Below are positions 26,848-35,782 of a stretch of DNA of 62,694 nucleotides, piece by piece (the first letter of the stretch is position 1; the number at the start of each line of letters is the position of its first letter). The stretch spans positions 1 to 62,694 of the forward strand of contig JAIPDI010000033.1 of assembly GCA_021737785.1 (NCBI GenBank). The letters run 5' to 3'. Position numbers and translations under genes: made by a program. Source of the DNA: Deltaproteobacteria bacterium. Lineage in GTDB: Bacteria; Desulfobacterota; DSM-4660; Desulfatiglandales; Desulfatiglandaceae. The notes under the pieces were generated by a model. That model worked only from the letters and a program-made list of their open reading frames with translations. It made no database searches and was not told where the DNA came from.

Positions 26848-26939
26848 CGGCGACGGTCATTTTCTGATCAATGACCTGGACGTATTCCCTCAATAATGGG
26901 GGCGAAACAGTCTTTGTGTCGCATCTCTTTTCCATCCAC

Positions 26940-28808
26940 TCAGTCGCTGTGAAAATGCAAGAATACGGCCTCTGCCAGGCCCCGGCTGATCCCCGGTGCC
27001 TGCGCCAGATCCTCTATTGTGGCATCAGCGATAGCGTTGATCCCCTTGAAATACCGGAGTAACCGGGCCTTTCTCTCCTTACCGATGCCGGGAATTTGAT
27101 CCAGTTCAGACTGTGTCATATGTGTTTTCCTCAACTTCCGGTGGTAGGTGACCGCCCGCCGGTGTGCCTCATCCCGGATCCGCATCATCAGCAGCAACAC
27201 CGGATGCCCGGCCTTCAGCATGAGGGGATTTTTTCTTCCGGGGAGATAAATCTTGTCCCGCGGGTCGCGGGCAGGGTCGTCCGGCTTGGCAATGGATATG
27301 ACTTCGGGCATTGGAAAATCGCCGCGCATTTTCTTGGAACCTTCCGTCTTAGCACGAACATAGGCCTGTTCCTCCAAGACACGCCGGATCGTGGCAAGAT
27401 GTCCTCTACCCCCGTCCACCAGAAAGAGGTCCGGCAATGGACCTTTAGCGATTCTTCTTTTCATCACCTCGGCCATCATGCCGTAATCGTCGATGATCCC
27501 GGCCTGCCTGATCCTGAAGTTCCGATATCCGGCCCGGTGGGGTGCCCCCTCTACAAAAGAGACAATGGTCCCAACCGCCAACCCCCCCTGAAAATTGGAG
27601 ATGTCGAGCCCCTCGATCCGCCTCGGGGGGTGTGCAAGTCCCAGAACGGATTCGGCGGCGGCCAGGAGGTCCTGTGTTTGAGCTGCTGCATGGCCGACAA
27701 GGAGATTTTCGGCATTCGTGACGGCCATCCCGGTAAGCTTTCGCTTTTCGCCCCTCAGCGGTCTCTGGATGACCACCCGCTTTCCGATCAGTCCGGAGAG
27801 CCAGGCCCTAATGGGGACGAGATCCTCGATGGGCTCGGAAATGAGAATCCTTTTTGGAATGAAGGTCTCCCTTCCGTAGTATTGTTTCAGAAAGGCCTCC
27901 ATGACCTCAGGAGAAAGCGCATTCGCTTCTTTGATGAGAAAGTCTCGGGTTCCTGTCAGATAGCCACTTCGGATAAAGAGGACCACCACCTGGCACATCC
28001 CGTCTTTTTGCGCCAGCCCGATCACATCCTGGTCCTCCAGTTGGTGGGACACGACATACTGGCGTTCCACGGTCTTTCTTATCGACCGGATCTGATCCCG
28101 TATACCGGCGGCCTTTTCAAAATCCAGGTTCCTGGCCGCCTCAGCCATGTCTCCTTCGAGGGCCGCAATGAGTTCTTGACTGCGGCCTTCCAGAAAAAGC
28201 CGGACCCGTTGAACGATCTCTTTATATTCCTCTAAAGGGATTTCGTAGGTGCATGGCGCAAGACATTGATTCATTTGAAAATTAAGGCATGGCCGGTTCC
28301 GTTTGCGCAGGACCTGGTTCTTGCACTTGCGCAGCTTGAACACCCTGTCGATCAGCTTTTTGGTGCTCCGCACCGAATTGGCTGAGGAAAAGGGTCCAAA
28401 ATAGAGGGCCCCGTCTTTCTTGATCTTCCTGACAATGGCCAGTCGCGGAAAAGGCGTTTTCACATCCAGACAGAGGCAGGGATACTGTTTGTCGTCCCGC
28501 AGGATGATGTTGTAGCGGGGCATGTGTTTCTTGATGAGATGACCCTCGAGAATGAAGGCCTCCTGTTCGGTATCGGTGAGGATGACGTCCAGGGCACTGG
28601 CCCGCTTCATCATCCTGGCGGTCTTTGCCGAGGCGTCACCGTTGGTCCTGAAATAGGAGAGGACCCGTTTGCGGAGGCTTTTGGCCTTGCCCACATAGAT
28701 GGCCCTCCCCTCATGGTTGATGAAAAGATAAACCCCCGGCGCATCCGGTAATGTGTTGCGCAGCACCTTGGGGTCCAGTTCATATTGGGCGTGATCCGTG
28801 GATTTCAT
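26940..28808 (-). CDS. uvrC: Excinuclease ABC subunit C
   Basis: About 622 residues from the ATG at 28808; the frame extends to a TTG at 28874 inside a MITE-like element and is unlikely to be used. The protein makes both incisions in nucleotide-excision repair with UvrAB. It has the GIY-YIG nuclease (PGVYLFINHEGRAIYVGKA..), a cysteine region, the UVR domain (about 210-245), the RNase H-like C-terminal nuclease (FLVDGGRGHLATI), and C-terminal helix-hairpin-helix motifs (LDQIPGIGKERKARLL). The element immediately upstream may lie in or next to its promoter. Confidence 0.96.
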   Translation of the reverse strand: MKSTDHAQYELDPKVLRNTLPDAPGVYLFINHEGRAIYVGKAKSLRKRVLSYFRTNGDASAKTARMMKRASALDVILTDTEQEAFILEGHLIKKHMPRYNIILRDDKQYPCLCLDVKTPFPRLAIVRKIKKDGALYFGPFSSANSVRSTKKLIDRVFKLRKCKNQVLRKRNRPCLNFQMNQCLAPCTYEIPLEEYKEIVQRVRLFLEGRSQELIAALEGDMAEAARNLDFEKAAGIRDQIRSIRKTVERQYVVSHQLEDQDVIGLAQKDGMCQVVVLFIRSGYLTGTRDFLIKEANALSPEVMEAFLKQYYGRETFIPKRILISEPIEDLVPIRAWLSGLIGKRVVIQRPLRGEKRKLTGMAVTNAENLLVGHAAAQTQDLLAAAESVLGLAHPPRRIEGLDISNFQGGLAVGTIVSFVEGAPHRAGYRNFRIRQAGIIDDYGMMAEVMKRRIAKGPLPDLFLVDGGRGHLATIRRVLEEQAYVRAKTEGSKKMRGDFPMPEVISIAKPDDPARDPRDKIYLPGRKNPLMLKAGHPVLLLMMRIRDEAHRRAVTYHRKLRKTHMTQSELDQIPGIGKERKARLLRYFKGINAIADATIEDLAQAPGISRGLAEAVFLHFHSD

Positions 28809-28846
28809 ATTGAGGCGTGCCTGAAATGAACTCAAGTACTTAAATA

Positions 28847-28997
28847 GTGTCTGAACGAAAACCCGGAAATCCAAAAAGGGTGGAATCGAAAACTTGGTTT
28901 TATGAATTTCAACTCTATTCCATCAATTCGGAATTCGCAATTCCTCAATTCGCAGTTGTGCCTGAATCACGCCAAGGCGTGATTTTCGTTCAGGCAC
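28847..28997. repeat. MITE-like element, full copy (type A)
   Basis: A 151-base near-duplicate of 24284-24433, with terminal repeats GTGTCTGAACGAAAA on the left and TTTTCGTTCAGGCAC on the right. It differs by only a few bases from the first copy, so the two moved or were copied recently. It lies upstream of uvrC and of the ChaN-like gene. Confidence 0.85.
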
Positions 28998-29147
28998 TGC
29001 GAATGGATCTCATATTCCTCTGTTTCTGATCGCGCAAGCCGTCACCTTTCGCGCTTCACCTGTAACGGGTTGCAATTTTTAAGGGTAAATGATACCTATA
29101 TCTTCAGTCAACATCATTGTCATTTCCCTACACCGGTGTGTTCAAAT

Positions 29148-30137
29148 ATGAAATCTCTTCCGATCCCCTTCTTCTTTATCGCCTTTTCCCTCATCATGGG
29201 CGGGTGTTCCGTAATGGGACCCAAAATGCCGCCCCTGGCCTCCGTTGAAGGCGTTCCAGGGCATTTCGCCGAAGGCCGCATCATCGACCTCAACAGGGGG
29301 AATTCCATATCCTTTGAAGCGCTTATGGACAATTTACAGGAAATCGATCTGATCTTTGTCGGCGAGGTGCATGACAACCCCGAGCACCACCTGATAGAGG
29401 TCCAGATTCTTCAGGCCCTCACGAGCCGTTACGGTCCGCTGACCGTGGCCATGGAGTTTTTCGACACCACGCAGCAACCGGCATTGGACCGGTATATTAA
29501 TAAAGATAGCAATGAGCCCGAATTCCTCAACGAGGTGGGGTGGGCCAAGGGATGGTCCTTCCCCTATCATTTTTACCGGCCCCTCGTGGTCCCGGCCCGA
29601 GAAAGGGGAAACCGTCTCATCGGGATCAACCTTCCCCACAGGGTCGTCCGAAAGGTGGCCAGGTCAGGTCTCGAGAGTCTCACTCCGGAAGAACGCGGCC
29701 ACGCGGCAGAGGAGATCGATCTCAATAATGAGGCCCATCGTCAGTACCTGAGCGAGGTATTCACCCACCATTCCCATGGTGAATTGGAAAATTTCGACTT
29801 TTTTTATCAGGCCCAGTGCCTGTGGGAAGACACCATGGCCCGAAACATTGCCCGACACCTGAAAGAAAATCCCGGTAAGATGGTGGTGTTTACCGGAAAC
29901 GGCCACATCATCCACAGATTCGGGATCCCGGACCGAGTCCTGGGCCGCATGCCGGCAAAAATGGCGACCATCCTGTTATATCCCTTGACAGAACGATTGA
30001 TCCTCAATAATAACATGGCGGACTACGCCTGGTTGACAAGTGGATGTTCCGCCGGGAGGCACGGCCACCTAACCATGAAATTACGAAACCTGGGAGAAAA
30101 AGACAAAAATGAAAATAGCACCGGAAAAGATAGATGA
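29148..30137 (+). CDS. ChaN-like haem-binding lipoprotein
   Basis: A 329-residue lipoprotein. I use the ATG at 29148 because it gives a signal peptide with lipobox LIMGGCS; the frame opens earlier at 29070 without such features. The ChaN/DUF399 fold is indicated by IFVGEVHDNPEHHLIEVQIL, AMEFFDTTQQPALD and NGHIIHRFGIPD. ChaN of Campylobacter binds haem in an outer membrane setting, so haem or iron handling is a fair but untested inference. It overlaps hisD by 29 bases. Confidence 0.85.
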   Translation: MKSLPIPFFFIAFSLIMGGCSVMGPKMPPLASVEGVPGHFAEGRIIDLNRGNSISFEALMDNLQEIDLIFVGEVHDNPEHHLIEVQILQALTSRYGPLTVAMEFFDTTQQPALDRYINKDSNEPEFLNEVGWAKGWSFPYHFYRPLVVPARERGNRLIGINLPHRVVRKVARSGLESLTPEERGHAAEEIDLNNEAHRQYLSEVFTHHSHGELENFDFFYQAQCLWEDTMARNIARHLKENPGKMVVFTGNGHIIHRFGIPDRVLGRMPAKMATILLYPLTERLILNNNMADYAWLTSGCSAGRHGHLTMKLRNLGEKDKNENSTGKDR

Positions 30138-31401
30138 CTTAAGCCCTGAAAGACGAAAATCGGTCATGGAGCGATCCATGGAGGATATCTCGTCCATATT
30201 TGAAGATGTGCGCACCATCGTGAATGATGTAAAAAAACATGGCAACGCGGTCGCCCTGGCCCATTACCGGAAACATAAGTCGGATATCGCCATTGCGGAC
30301 CTGGAGGTCTCCCCGGCTGAAATAAGGGAGGCCTATGACAGTGTGGATTCGAGGGTTGTTGACTCGCTTAAAACCGCTGCACAAAATATTACCCGATTCC
30401 ACACCGCCCAACTGGAGCGAGAGATGTGGGCGATTGAGGTGTCGGAGGGTATTTTAGCGGGCCGGGTCAGCAGGGCCATGGATATCGTCGGTTGTTATAT
30501 CCCGGGGGGTACGGCAGCATATCCCAGTTCCATCCTCATGACCGTTCTTCCGGCCAAGGTGGCGGGCGTCGCCAGGATCGTGGCCGTCACCCCGCCAGGT
30601 AAAGGGATGACCGCCAATCCCGCCACCCTGGTAGCCGCTGATATTGCCGGCTGCGATCAGATCTTCAAGGTCGGGGGGCCCTGGGGGGTCGCAGGCCTGG
30701 CATTCGGGACCGAGACCATGCCGAGGGTCCACAAGATCGTCGGCCCGGGAAACAAATATGTCACGGCGGCAAAGATGCTGGTTTACGGACAGGTGGACAT
30801 TGACTCGCCTGCCGGACCCAGCGAGGCCCTCATCCTGGCGGACGATACAGCCGATGCCGAATGGATCGCGGTTGACTTTCTCTCCCAGATAGAACACGAT
30901 CCCGACTCTGCGGCCGTGCTGGTGACCCCATCCGAAGCACTGGCCTCGGCCGTCTGCGAGATCATCGAACGGGAATATGAGGCCCTCCCCCGCAAGGAGA
31001 TCTTCGAGTCCTCTCTTTCCAGGCATTCCTATGTGCTGATTGCCAGGGATATGGAGCAGGCCGTCGAGTTTACCAATGAGTATGCCGCAGAGCACCTTCA
31101 GATCCTGACCCAGGATCCGTTTATCACCCTCAACCGGATCAGACATGCAGGATCCATCTTCATGGGGCCCTACGCACCGGTCCCGGTGGGCGACTATGCT
31201 TCCGGAACCAACCATGTCCTCCCCACCGGCCAATGCGCCCGCATGTTTTCGGGTCTTTCGGTGGATGACTTTATCAAGAAGCCCACCTTCCAGTATCTGA
31301 GCAAAGAAGGGCTCGCCAGTCTCAAAGACACGGTCGTAACCCTGGCCGAGGCCGAAGGACTTCCGATTCATGCCCGGGCGGTCAAGGCCCGATTTGAATA
31401 G
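30109..31401 (+). CDS. hisD: Histidinol dehydrogenase
   Basis: A 430-residue HisD that oxidises histidinol to histidine with two NAD+ and a zinc ion. Visible blocks are CYIPGGTAAYPSSILM, FKVGGPWGVAGLAFGTETM, IVGPGNKYVTAAK, the zinc-site QIEHDPDS and the catalytic/substrate block SGTNHVLPTG. It has full length. No other his genes lie next to it, so the histidine pathway is split. It starts within the end of the ChaN-like gene. Confidence 0.96.
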   Translation: MKIAPEKIDDLSPERRKSVMERSMEDISSIFEDVRTIVNDVKKHGNAVALAHYRKHKSDIAIADLEVSPAEIREAYDSVDSRVVDSLKTAAQNITRFHTAQLEREMWAIEVSEGILAGRVSRAMDIVGCYIPGGTAAYPSSILMTVLPAKVAGVARIVAVTPPGKGMTANPATLVAADIAGCDQIFKVGGPWGVAGLAFGTETMPRVHKIVGPGNKYVTAAKMLVYGQVDIDSPAGPSEALILADDTADAEWIAVDFLSQIEHDPDSAAVLVTPSEALASAVCEIIEREYEALPRKEIFESSLSRHSYVLIARDMEQAVEFTNEYAAEHLQILTQDPFITLNRIRHAGSIFMGPYAPVPVGDYASGTNHVLPTGQCARMFSGLSVDDFIKKPTFQYLSKEGLASLKDTVVTLAEAEGLPIHARAVKARFE

Positions 31402-31495
31402 AAACCCAGCATGTATCAGACGCTCTGGTGCAATCTGAAACATATAGGCTTTTATTTTGGAACAATTATTTTAATCACTGAGGGAGGTGTTAAAA

Positions 31496-31951
31496 ATGGC
31501 TGAAATCAAGGGATACAACATGCCGGACGAGCTGTACTATCATGAGGAACACAGTTGGGCCAGGGTGGAGGGCACCAAGGTGACGGTCGGGATGACCGAC
31601 ATGTTCCAGAAAGAGGCCGGGGATATTGTCTTTGTGGATCTCCCCGAAGAGGAAGATGACGTCAGCCAGGGCGAGACCTGCGGAAAAATCCAGTCCAGGA
31701 AATGGATCGGCAAATTAGTGGCCCCTGTTTCCGGTGAAATTGCGGAAATCAATGAGGACCTGGAGGAAGACACCAGTCTGATCAATTCGGATCCCTACGG
31801 GGAGGGGTGGATCCTGGTGATCAACGCAGAGGATGAAGACGATCTTCAGGCAGAGCTTAAAAACCTGATCCACGGCGATGCGGTTTCAGACTTTGTGGAC
31901 CGGGAAATCGCCAGAACAGAGGAAGAACGGGCCAAGGCCGAGCAGGGATGA
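31496..31951 (+). CDS. gcvH: GcvH-like lipoyl carrier protein
   Basis: A 151-residue lipoyl-domain protein. The ATG at 31496 follows GGGAGGTGTTAAA, so the ATG at 31487 is less likely. The blocks HEEHSWARVEG, VGMTDMFQKEAGDI, CGKIQSRKWIGKLVAPVSGE and NSDPYGEGWILVI match GcvH; the attachment Lys is residue 69 in QSRKW. The usual Glu-Ser-Val-Lys-Ala reads Gln-Ser-Arg-Lys-Trp. No gcvT or gcvP is adjacent. It is followed by a lipoate ligase and a radical SAM protein, which suggests it is the protein they modify. A C-terminal extension (residues about 125-151) is acidic and coiled-coil-like. Confidence 0.88.
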   Translation: MAEIKGYNMPDELYYHEEHSWARVEGTKVTVGMTDMFQKEAGDIVFVDLPEEEDDVSQGETCGKIQSRKWIGKLVAPVSGEIAEINEDLEEDTSLINSDPYGEGWILVINAEDEDDLQAELKNLIHGDAVSDFVDREIARTEEERAKAEQG

Positions 31952-32108
31952 TCATTGCGTATTGAATATGGAAAAATGAATAGTGATGATCTCGTAAAGC
32001 GTCAAAATCCACCGGTATGCTGTTGCAGCCATGGGAACTGCAGGCTTTCGACGCTCCTTTCTGTGCATCGTGCGTCTTTTCGCCATGCAGTGGATATCGG
32101 ATAAGACC

Positions 32109-33176
32109 ATGTCCCGAGAGTGGCGGCTTTTCAGAAATCTCGAGAGGTCGGTCTCCACTGCCGAAGGTCTGGCAGTGGATGACACCCTCCCCCAGTCTGT
32201 TGCGCAGCACGGTTCGCCCCCGATCCTCCATCTGTACACCTTTGTCCCCTCCGGTATTGTGGGAAAATACCAGGATATCGAGGCGGCCCTCAAGATAGAT
32301 CGGTGCAGGGCCCGGAAAATCCAATATAATCGAAGGAGCACGGGCGGCGGGACCGTCATCATGGGGCCGGAGATCGTGGCCCTGGGCCTGGGGATTAACG
32401 TGGATTATCCGGGGCTCAAAAAGGGTGTCGGGGGTGTATTTGAATCTCTCAGCCGGGTTCTCATAGGCGCACTGGACCATGTGGGCATCCAGGCCCGTTT
32501 TCAGCCCAAAAATGATCTGGAGGTAAACGGTAAAAAGATTGCGGGGTTGTCCGCCGCGTCCGAGGCAGACACCTGTCTCTTGTTTCATACCAGCCTCCTG
32601 GTGGATTTTGATATCGGCCTGATGACCGACATTATGAATACCCCGGTCATCAAACTGGAAGACAAGGGCTATAACTGCTTCAGCCAGCGCATGACCACGG
32701 TTCGCGATGAACTGGGCCGCGGCCTCCCGGTCGCAGAAATGATGGAGGCGATCAAGACCGCCTTTGAAGAGGGATTCGGCATCGCCTTCCGGGAAGACAG
32801 CCCGGATGAATGGGAACAGGATTCCATCCGCCGACTGATTGAAGAAAGGTACACCCAGGACGAATGGATATTTTCCCACCGGCATCCCAGGGCGAGGATG
32901 GGCGTCGGAAAGCTCAAGACCCGGGCCGGTCTTCTGGAGATCTATCTCTCCCTCTCTGGCGCTTCCATTGAACACGTCCTTATTACAGGGGATTTTTTTT
33001 CCACCAGTGAAGACCTGCATCGCATCGAAAACGCCCTCAAGTGGACATCGGCCCGCAGGGAGAGCATCGAATCCAACATCGCCGCTGTGTGGCACGACGA
33101 TATGATCTATGGACTGGATGTATCAACGCTCACCGAAGCCATCCTGTTGGCCAAACAGAATCAGGTGAGACTGTGA
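32109..33176 (+). CDS. lplA: Lipoate-protein ligase (LplA-like with C-terminal domain)
   Basis: About 356 residues from 32109; earlier in-frame ATGs at 32031 and 32085 exist without a clear ribosome binding site. The catalytic domain carries the BirA/LplA hallmark YNRRSTGGGTVIMG, the adenylate block LEVNGKKIAGLSAASEAD and FHTSLLVDFD. The C-terminal LplB-like accessory domain (about 250-356, from WIFSHRHPRARM) is present, so it is a full-length ligase. It transfers lipoate or an octanoyl precursor to the Lys of lipoyl domains. It lies between gcvH and the radical SAM gene. Confidence 0.87.
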   Translation: MSREWRLFRNLERSVSTAEGLAVDDTLPQSVAQHGSPPILHLYTFVPSGIVGKYQDIEAALKIDRCRARKIQYNRRSTGGGTVIMGPEIVALGLGINVDYPGLKKGVGGVFESLSRVLIGALDHVGIQARFQPKNDLEVNGKKIAGLSAASEADTCLLFHTSLLVDFDIGLMTDIMNTPVIKLEDKGYNCFSQRMTTVRDELGRGLPVAEMMEAIKTAFEEGFGIAFREDSPDEWEQDSIRRLIEERYTQDEWIFSHRHPRARMGVGKLKTRAGLLEIYLSLSGASIEHVLITGDFFSTSEDLHRIENALKWTSARRESIESNIAAVWHDDMIYGLDVSTLTEAILLAKQNQVRL

Positions 33177-33345
33177 CAAGGCGCAAGGCATCAGACACAA
33201 GACGTGAGGGGCTGAAGGCTGAAAGCCCAACAGGAAAAGGCGGAATCGGTTATCAGTTATCGGTTATCTGAAGAGACAACACCATGGAGTCAGCGAATTT
33301 GCCCGACAAACTCAACTAACTCAATAAACCCAAAGAACCCGCAAC
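33177..33345. repeat. Degenerate repeats GGCGCAAGGC and CGGTTATC
   Basis: The phrase AAGGCGCAAGGCATCAGACACAAGA matches the family seen at 36013 and 43974, and GGTTATCAGTTATCGGTTATC (33250-33270) is a small tandem repeat. CTCAATAAACCCAA near 33320 is the complement of the GGGTTTATTGGGT repeat upstream of lexA. No coding function is visible. Confidence 0.45.
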
Positions 33346-33374
33346 CAGTAATGCGCAACGAGCAACCAGTACCC

Positions 33375-34415
33375 ATGCCTAAAGAACAAAGCCCTGATTA
33401 TGCCAAGATGAGCCATGCCAGCGCCCTCTCCCTCGGTCTGATGAGGGGACGGATGTACCGGGGCGCGGTCAACCGGTGCGTCAACCTCCTGGTCCATTAT
33501 CCCGAAGGATGCTCGGCCAACTGCGCCTACTGCGGGCTCGCCAAGAAACGGCCCGGGACCTATGCGGAGAAGAGCTTCATCCATGTGGAATGGCCCCTCT
33601 ACTCGATGGAAACGATTATCGACGCCATCAACAAGGCCCCGGCTTACGTGACGCGGACCTGCATCTCCATGATCACCAATGGCAAATGCAGGGCCCACAC
33701 CCTGCAAATGACCCGCCGCCTCACGCAAGAGACGGCGATCCCCGTCTCCATCCTCATCAGCCCCACCCTCCTGGAGAAACAGGACCTGACAGAAATGAAG
33801 GACTGCGGGGCGGATAAGATCGGGGTAGCCATAGACCTCGCTACCCCGGAGCTCTTTGACAAATTCAGGGGAAAAGGGGTTTCAGGCCCCCATAAATGGA
33901 AAAAATATTGGGCAATTGCCGAGGCAGGGCTGGAGGTCTTCGGAGCCGGCCACGTGGGCGCCCACCTCATGGTGGGCATGGGAGAGACCGAGCAGGAGAT
34001 GACATCGCTCATGGACCGGCTGTGGCGAATGGGGATCGTCAGTCATCTCTTCTCTTTCTTTGCCGAGGAGGGCTCCAGTCTGGCCCACATGTCCCACCCC
34101 CCCTGGTCCGCCTATCTGAGGATACAGTTGGCCCGTTACCTGATTGAAGAGGGCGTGATAAATTTCAACGACATCGATTTTGATGCGGCAGGACAAATCC
34201 TTGACTTCGGGCTTTCCCCCGGCAGAATCGATGAGATCGTGGCATCGGGCACACCCTTCATGACCACCGGATGCCTGGGCCCGGACGGCAAAGTGGCCTG
34301 CAACCGTCCGTTCGGCAATTGCCTCCCGGACGTTAGGCAATGGAACTATCCCTATCTTCCCAATCAGGAAGAGACGGATCTGATCCGCCTGAATATTTTC
34401 AGGACAACCGTCTGA
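33375..34415 (+). CDS. Radical SAM protein, lipoyl synthase-like (LipS candidate)
   Basis: About 346 residues from the ATG at 33375; 33351 is possible, and neither has a clear ribosome binding site. The N terminus ASALSLGLMRGRMYRG leads into the radical SAM cluster C46-X3-C50-X2-C53 (CSANCAYC). GHVGAHLMVGMGETEQE is the SAM-binding region. Three further cysteines near the C terminus (C300, C309, C316; C-X8-C-X6-C) could hold an auxiliary Fe-S cluster of the kind that donates sulfur. Biotin synthase and LipS1/LipS2 are its nearest family ideas; gene context with a GcvH-like carrier and a lipoate ligase makes sulfur insertion into octanoyl-GcvH the best inference. Only one such gene is present here. 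Confidence 0.8.
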   Translation: MPKEQSPDYAKMSHASALSLGLMRGRMYRGAVNRCVNLLVHYPEGCSANCAYCGLAKKRPGTYAEKSFIHVEWPLYSMETIIDAINKAPAYVTRTCISMITNGKCRAHTLQMTRRLTQETAIPVSILISPTLLEKQDLTEMKDCGADKIGVAIDLATPELFDKFRGKGVSGPHKWKKYWAIAEAGLEVFGAGHVGAHLMVGMGETEQEMTSLMDRLWRMGIVSHLFSFFAEEGSSLAHMSHPPWSAYLRIQLARYLIEEGVINFNDIDFDAAGQILDFGLSPGRIDEIVASGTPFMTTGCLGPDGKVACNRPFGNCLPDVRQWNYPYLPNQEETDLIRLNIFRTTV

Positions 34416-34431
34416 TTTCCTGAAAAACACT

Positions 34432-34460
34432 TTGACAGAAAGATCCGGAGGTATTAAGGT
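34432..34460 (+). promoter_or_regulatory. Likely promoter of tRNA-Lys
   Basis: TTGACA at 34432-34437 is followed after 17 bases by TAAGGT (34455-34460), a weak -10 element, and the tRNA starts 15 bases further on. Confidence 0.5.
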
Positions 34461-34474
34461 AAGGGTTTGTGATC

Positions 34475-34551
34475 GGGCCGTTAGCTCAGTTTGGTAGAGC
34501 AGCGGACTTTTAATCCGTTGGTCGCGCGTTCGACTCGCGCACGGCCCACCA
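34475..34551 (+). tRNA. tRNA-Lys(TTT)
   Basis: A complete 77-base tRNA. The acceptor stem GGGCCGT pairs with ACGGCCC; the D arm contains TAGCTCAGTTTGGTAGAGC. The anticodon stem GCGGA/TCCGT closes the loop CTTTTAA with anticodon TTT at 34509-34511. The T arm GCGCG-TTCGACT-CGCGC follows, and CCA is encoded at the 3' end after discriminator A. Confidence 0.96.
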
Positions 34552-34558
34552 GCAATAC

Positions 34559-34597
34559 AAAGGACTTAGGTGATAAAACCTGGGTCCTTTTTTCTTT
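34559..34597 (+). terminator. Intrinsic terminator after tRNA-Lys
   Basis: AAAGGACTTAGGT and ACCTGGGTCCTTT form a 12-13 base-pair stem around the loop GATAAA, followed by a T tract (TTTTTTCTTTTTT). Confidence 0.88.
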
Positions 34598-34846
34598 TTT
34601 GGGCCAAATGCTGCCCAAAATAGAAAGCCGCAGGGTAGCAGTTTTGAACCCTGTGAAACCCTGGAAACTCGAATGAACGTAGTAAGCTCAAGGTGGCCGG
34701 CACCGACGAGATCCGCTTCTGGATCGTGACATGGGGGTCAAAGGCTGAGGTTCTGGAACCCGAGCTATCAGGGAGGAAATCAGGACAGAGCCGGAAAGCA
34801 TGGCGAGGCTGTATGAAGAGCCTATCATGGTCTCGGTTAAAGGCCT

Positions 34847-35782
34847 TCAAGGAGTCGTCCCGTTGGGACGTGCCCTGATGAGGGCGGGGGCCAGCGCATC
34901 CCGCTCCTGCCTCACCTGCAGCATGACAATGGCGCCCACCACCATGGCCCCTCCGACCATCTGAAGCGGCGCCAGCCCTTCCCCCAGAAAAAGATAGGCA
35001 AAGAGTCCGGCGGAGATCGGCTCCAGCGTTGCCGTGATGCTGGCGCGGGTGGACCGGATCAGATTGATCCCCATAAAGAAGAGGGCAAAGGGAAGGACGG
35101 TCCCCATGACCGAAACATAGAGCATCCATGCCCACTGACCCAGGGTGTATCCTGCATGAAGATAGTGAAAGGGGGGGTAGAAGATGTGCCAGGAAAGGGC
35201 TGCAAAGAGGAATGCATAAAAGAGCACGGTCCAGGGGGTGTACCGGTGCATCCCCTTCTCACCCAAAAGGGTATAGGCGGCAAAGCAAACCGCCGAGGCC
35301 AGGGCCGAAACAATCCCCAACCAGTTCATCCTGAGCAGATCAAGATTATATCCCCCCACCACGAGGCAGCACCCCATCAGGGAAAAAAGAAGAGCCACGA
35401 ATTTGGTCGGGGTCAGGCGTTCACTCCAGAAGCAGACCGCGTAAAAAGCCACCAGGATCGGTGCCAGATACTGGAGAAGGATGGCCGCAGCCACCTGTAT
35501 CTTGCTGACTGCGTAAAAATAGGTGATCTGGACCAGGGCCATGGCGACCCCGCCCAATAAAAGGAAATAGAAAAGGTCTCTGCCGCGAATTCTGAACAGT
35601 GTCCTGTCTGAAAAGAAGAACCCCACGGCCAACAGGACCGTCGATACCGTTACCCGGATCTGCACCAGTTCAAAAGGGGTGATGCCCCCGGAGAAGAGGG
35701 ACTTTCCGGCCACCCCTGACGAGGCCCAGAGGACCGCGGCCCCGACGACATAAAGATATCCTTTAACAGGGTTTGGCGGCAT
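34847..35782 (-). CDS. EamA/DMT-family transporter
   Basis: About 311 residues with ten membrane segments arranged as two EamA repeats. I use the ATG at 35782, after CGGGAAAATGTC; the frame opens at 35842 as a non-hydrophobic stretch. The first repeat has GYLYVVGAAVLWASSGVAG and PFELVQIRVTVS; the second begins NWLGIVSALASAVCFAAYT and ends LGEGLAPLQMVGGAMVVG. The family exports amino acids, nucleosides or metabolites, with the substrate not predictable by eye. It is divergent from the Nudix gene across a repeat-rich spacer. Confidence 0.9.
   Translation of the reverse strand: MPPNPVKGYLYVVGAAVLWASSGVAGKSLFSGGITPFELVQIRVTVSTVLLAVGFFFSDRTLFRIRGRDLFYFLLLGGVAMALVQITYFYAVSKIQVAAAILLQYLAPILVAFYAVCFWSERLTPTKFVALLFSLMGCCLVVGGYNLDLLRMNWLGIVSALASAVCFAAYTLLGEKGMHRYTPWTVLFYAFLFAALSWHIFYPPFHYLHAGYTLGQWAWMLYVSVMGTVLPFALFFMGINLIRSTRASITATLEPISAGLFAYLFLGEGLAPLQMVGGAMVVGAIVMLQVRQERDALAPALIRARPNGTTP

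Noticed and set aside
34566-35135. Minus-strand frame near tRNA-Lys considered as an integrase remnant at a tRNA attachment site
   Set aside because: It mostly shadows the EamA gene, shows no recombinase motif, and no direct repeat of the tRNA 3' end was seen.
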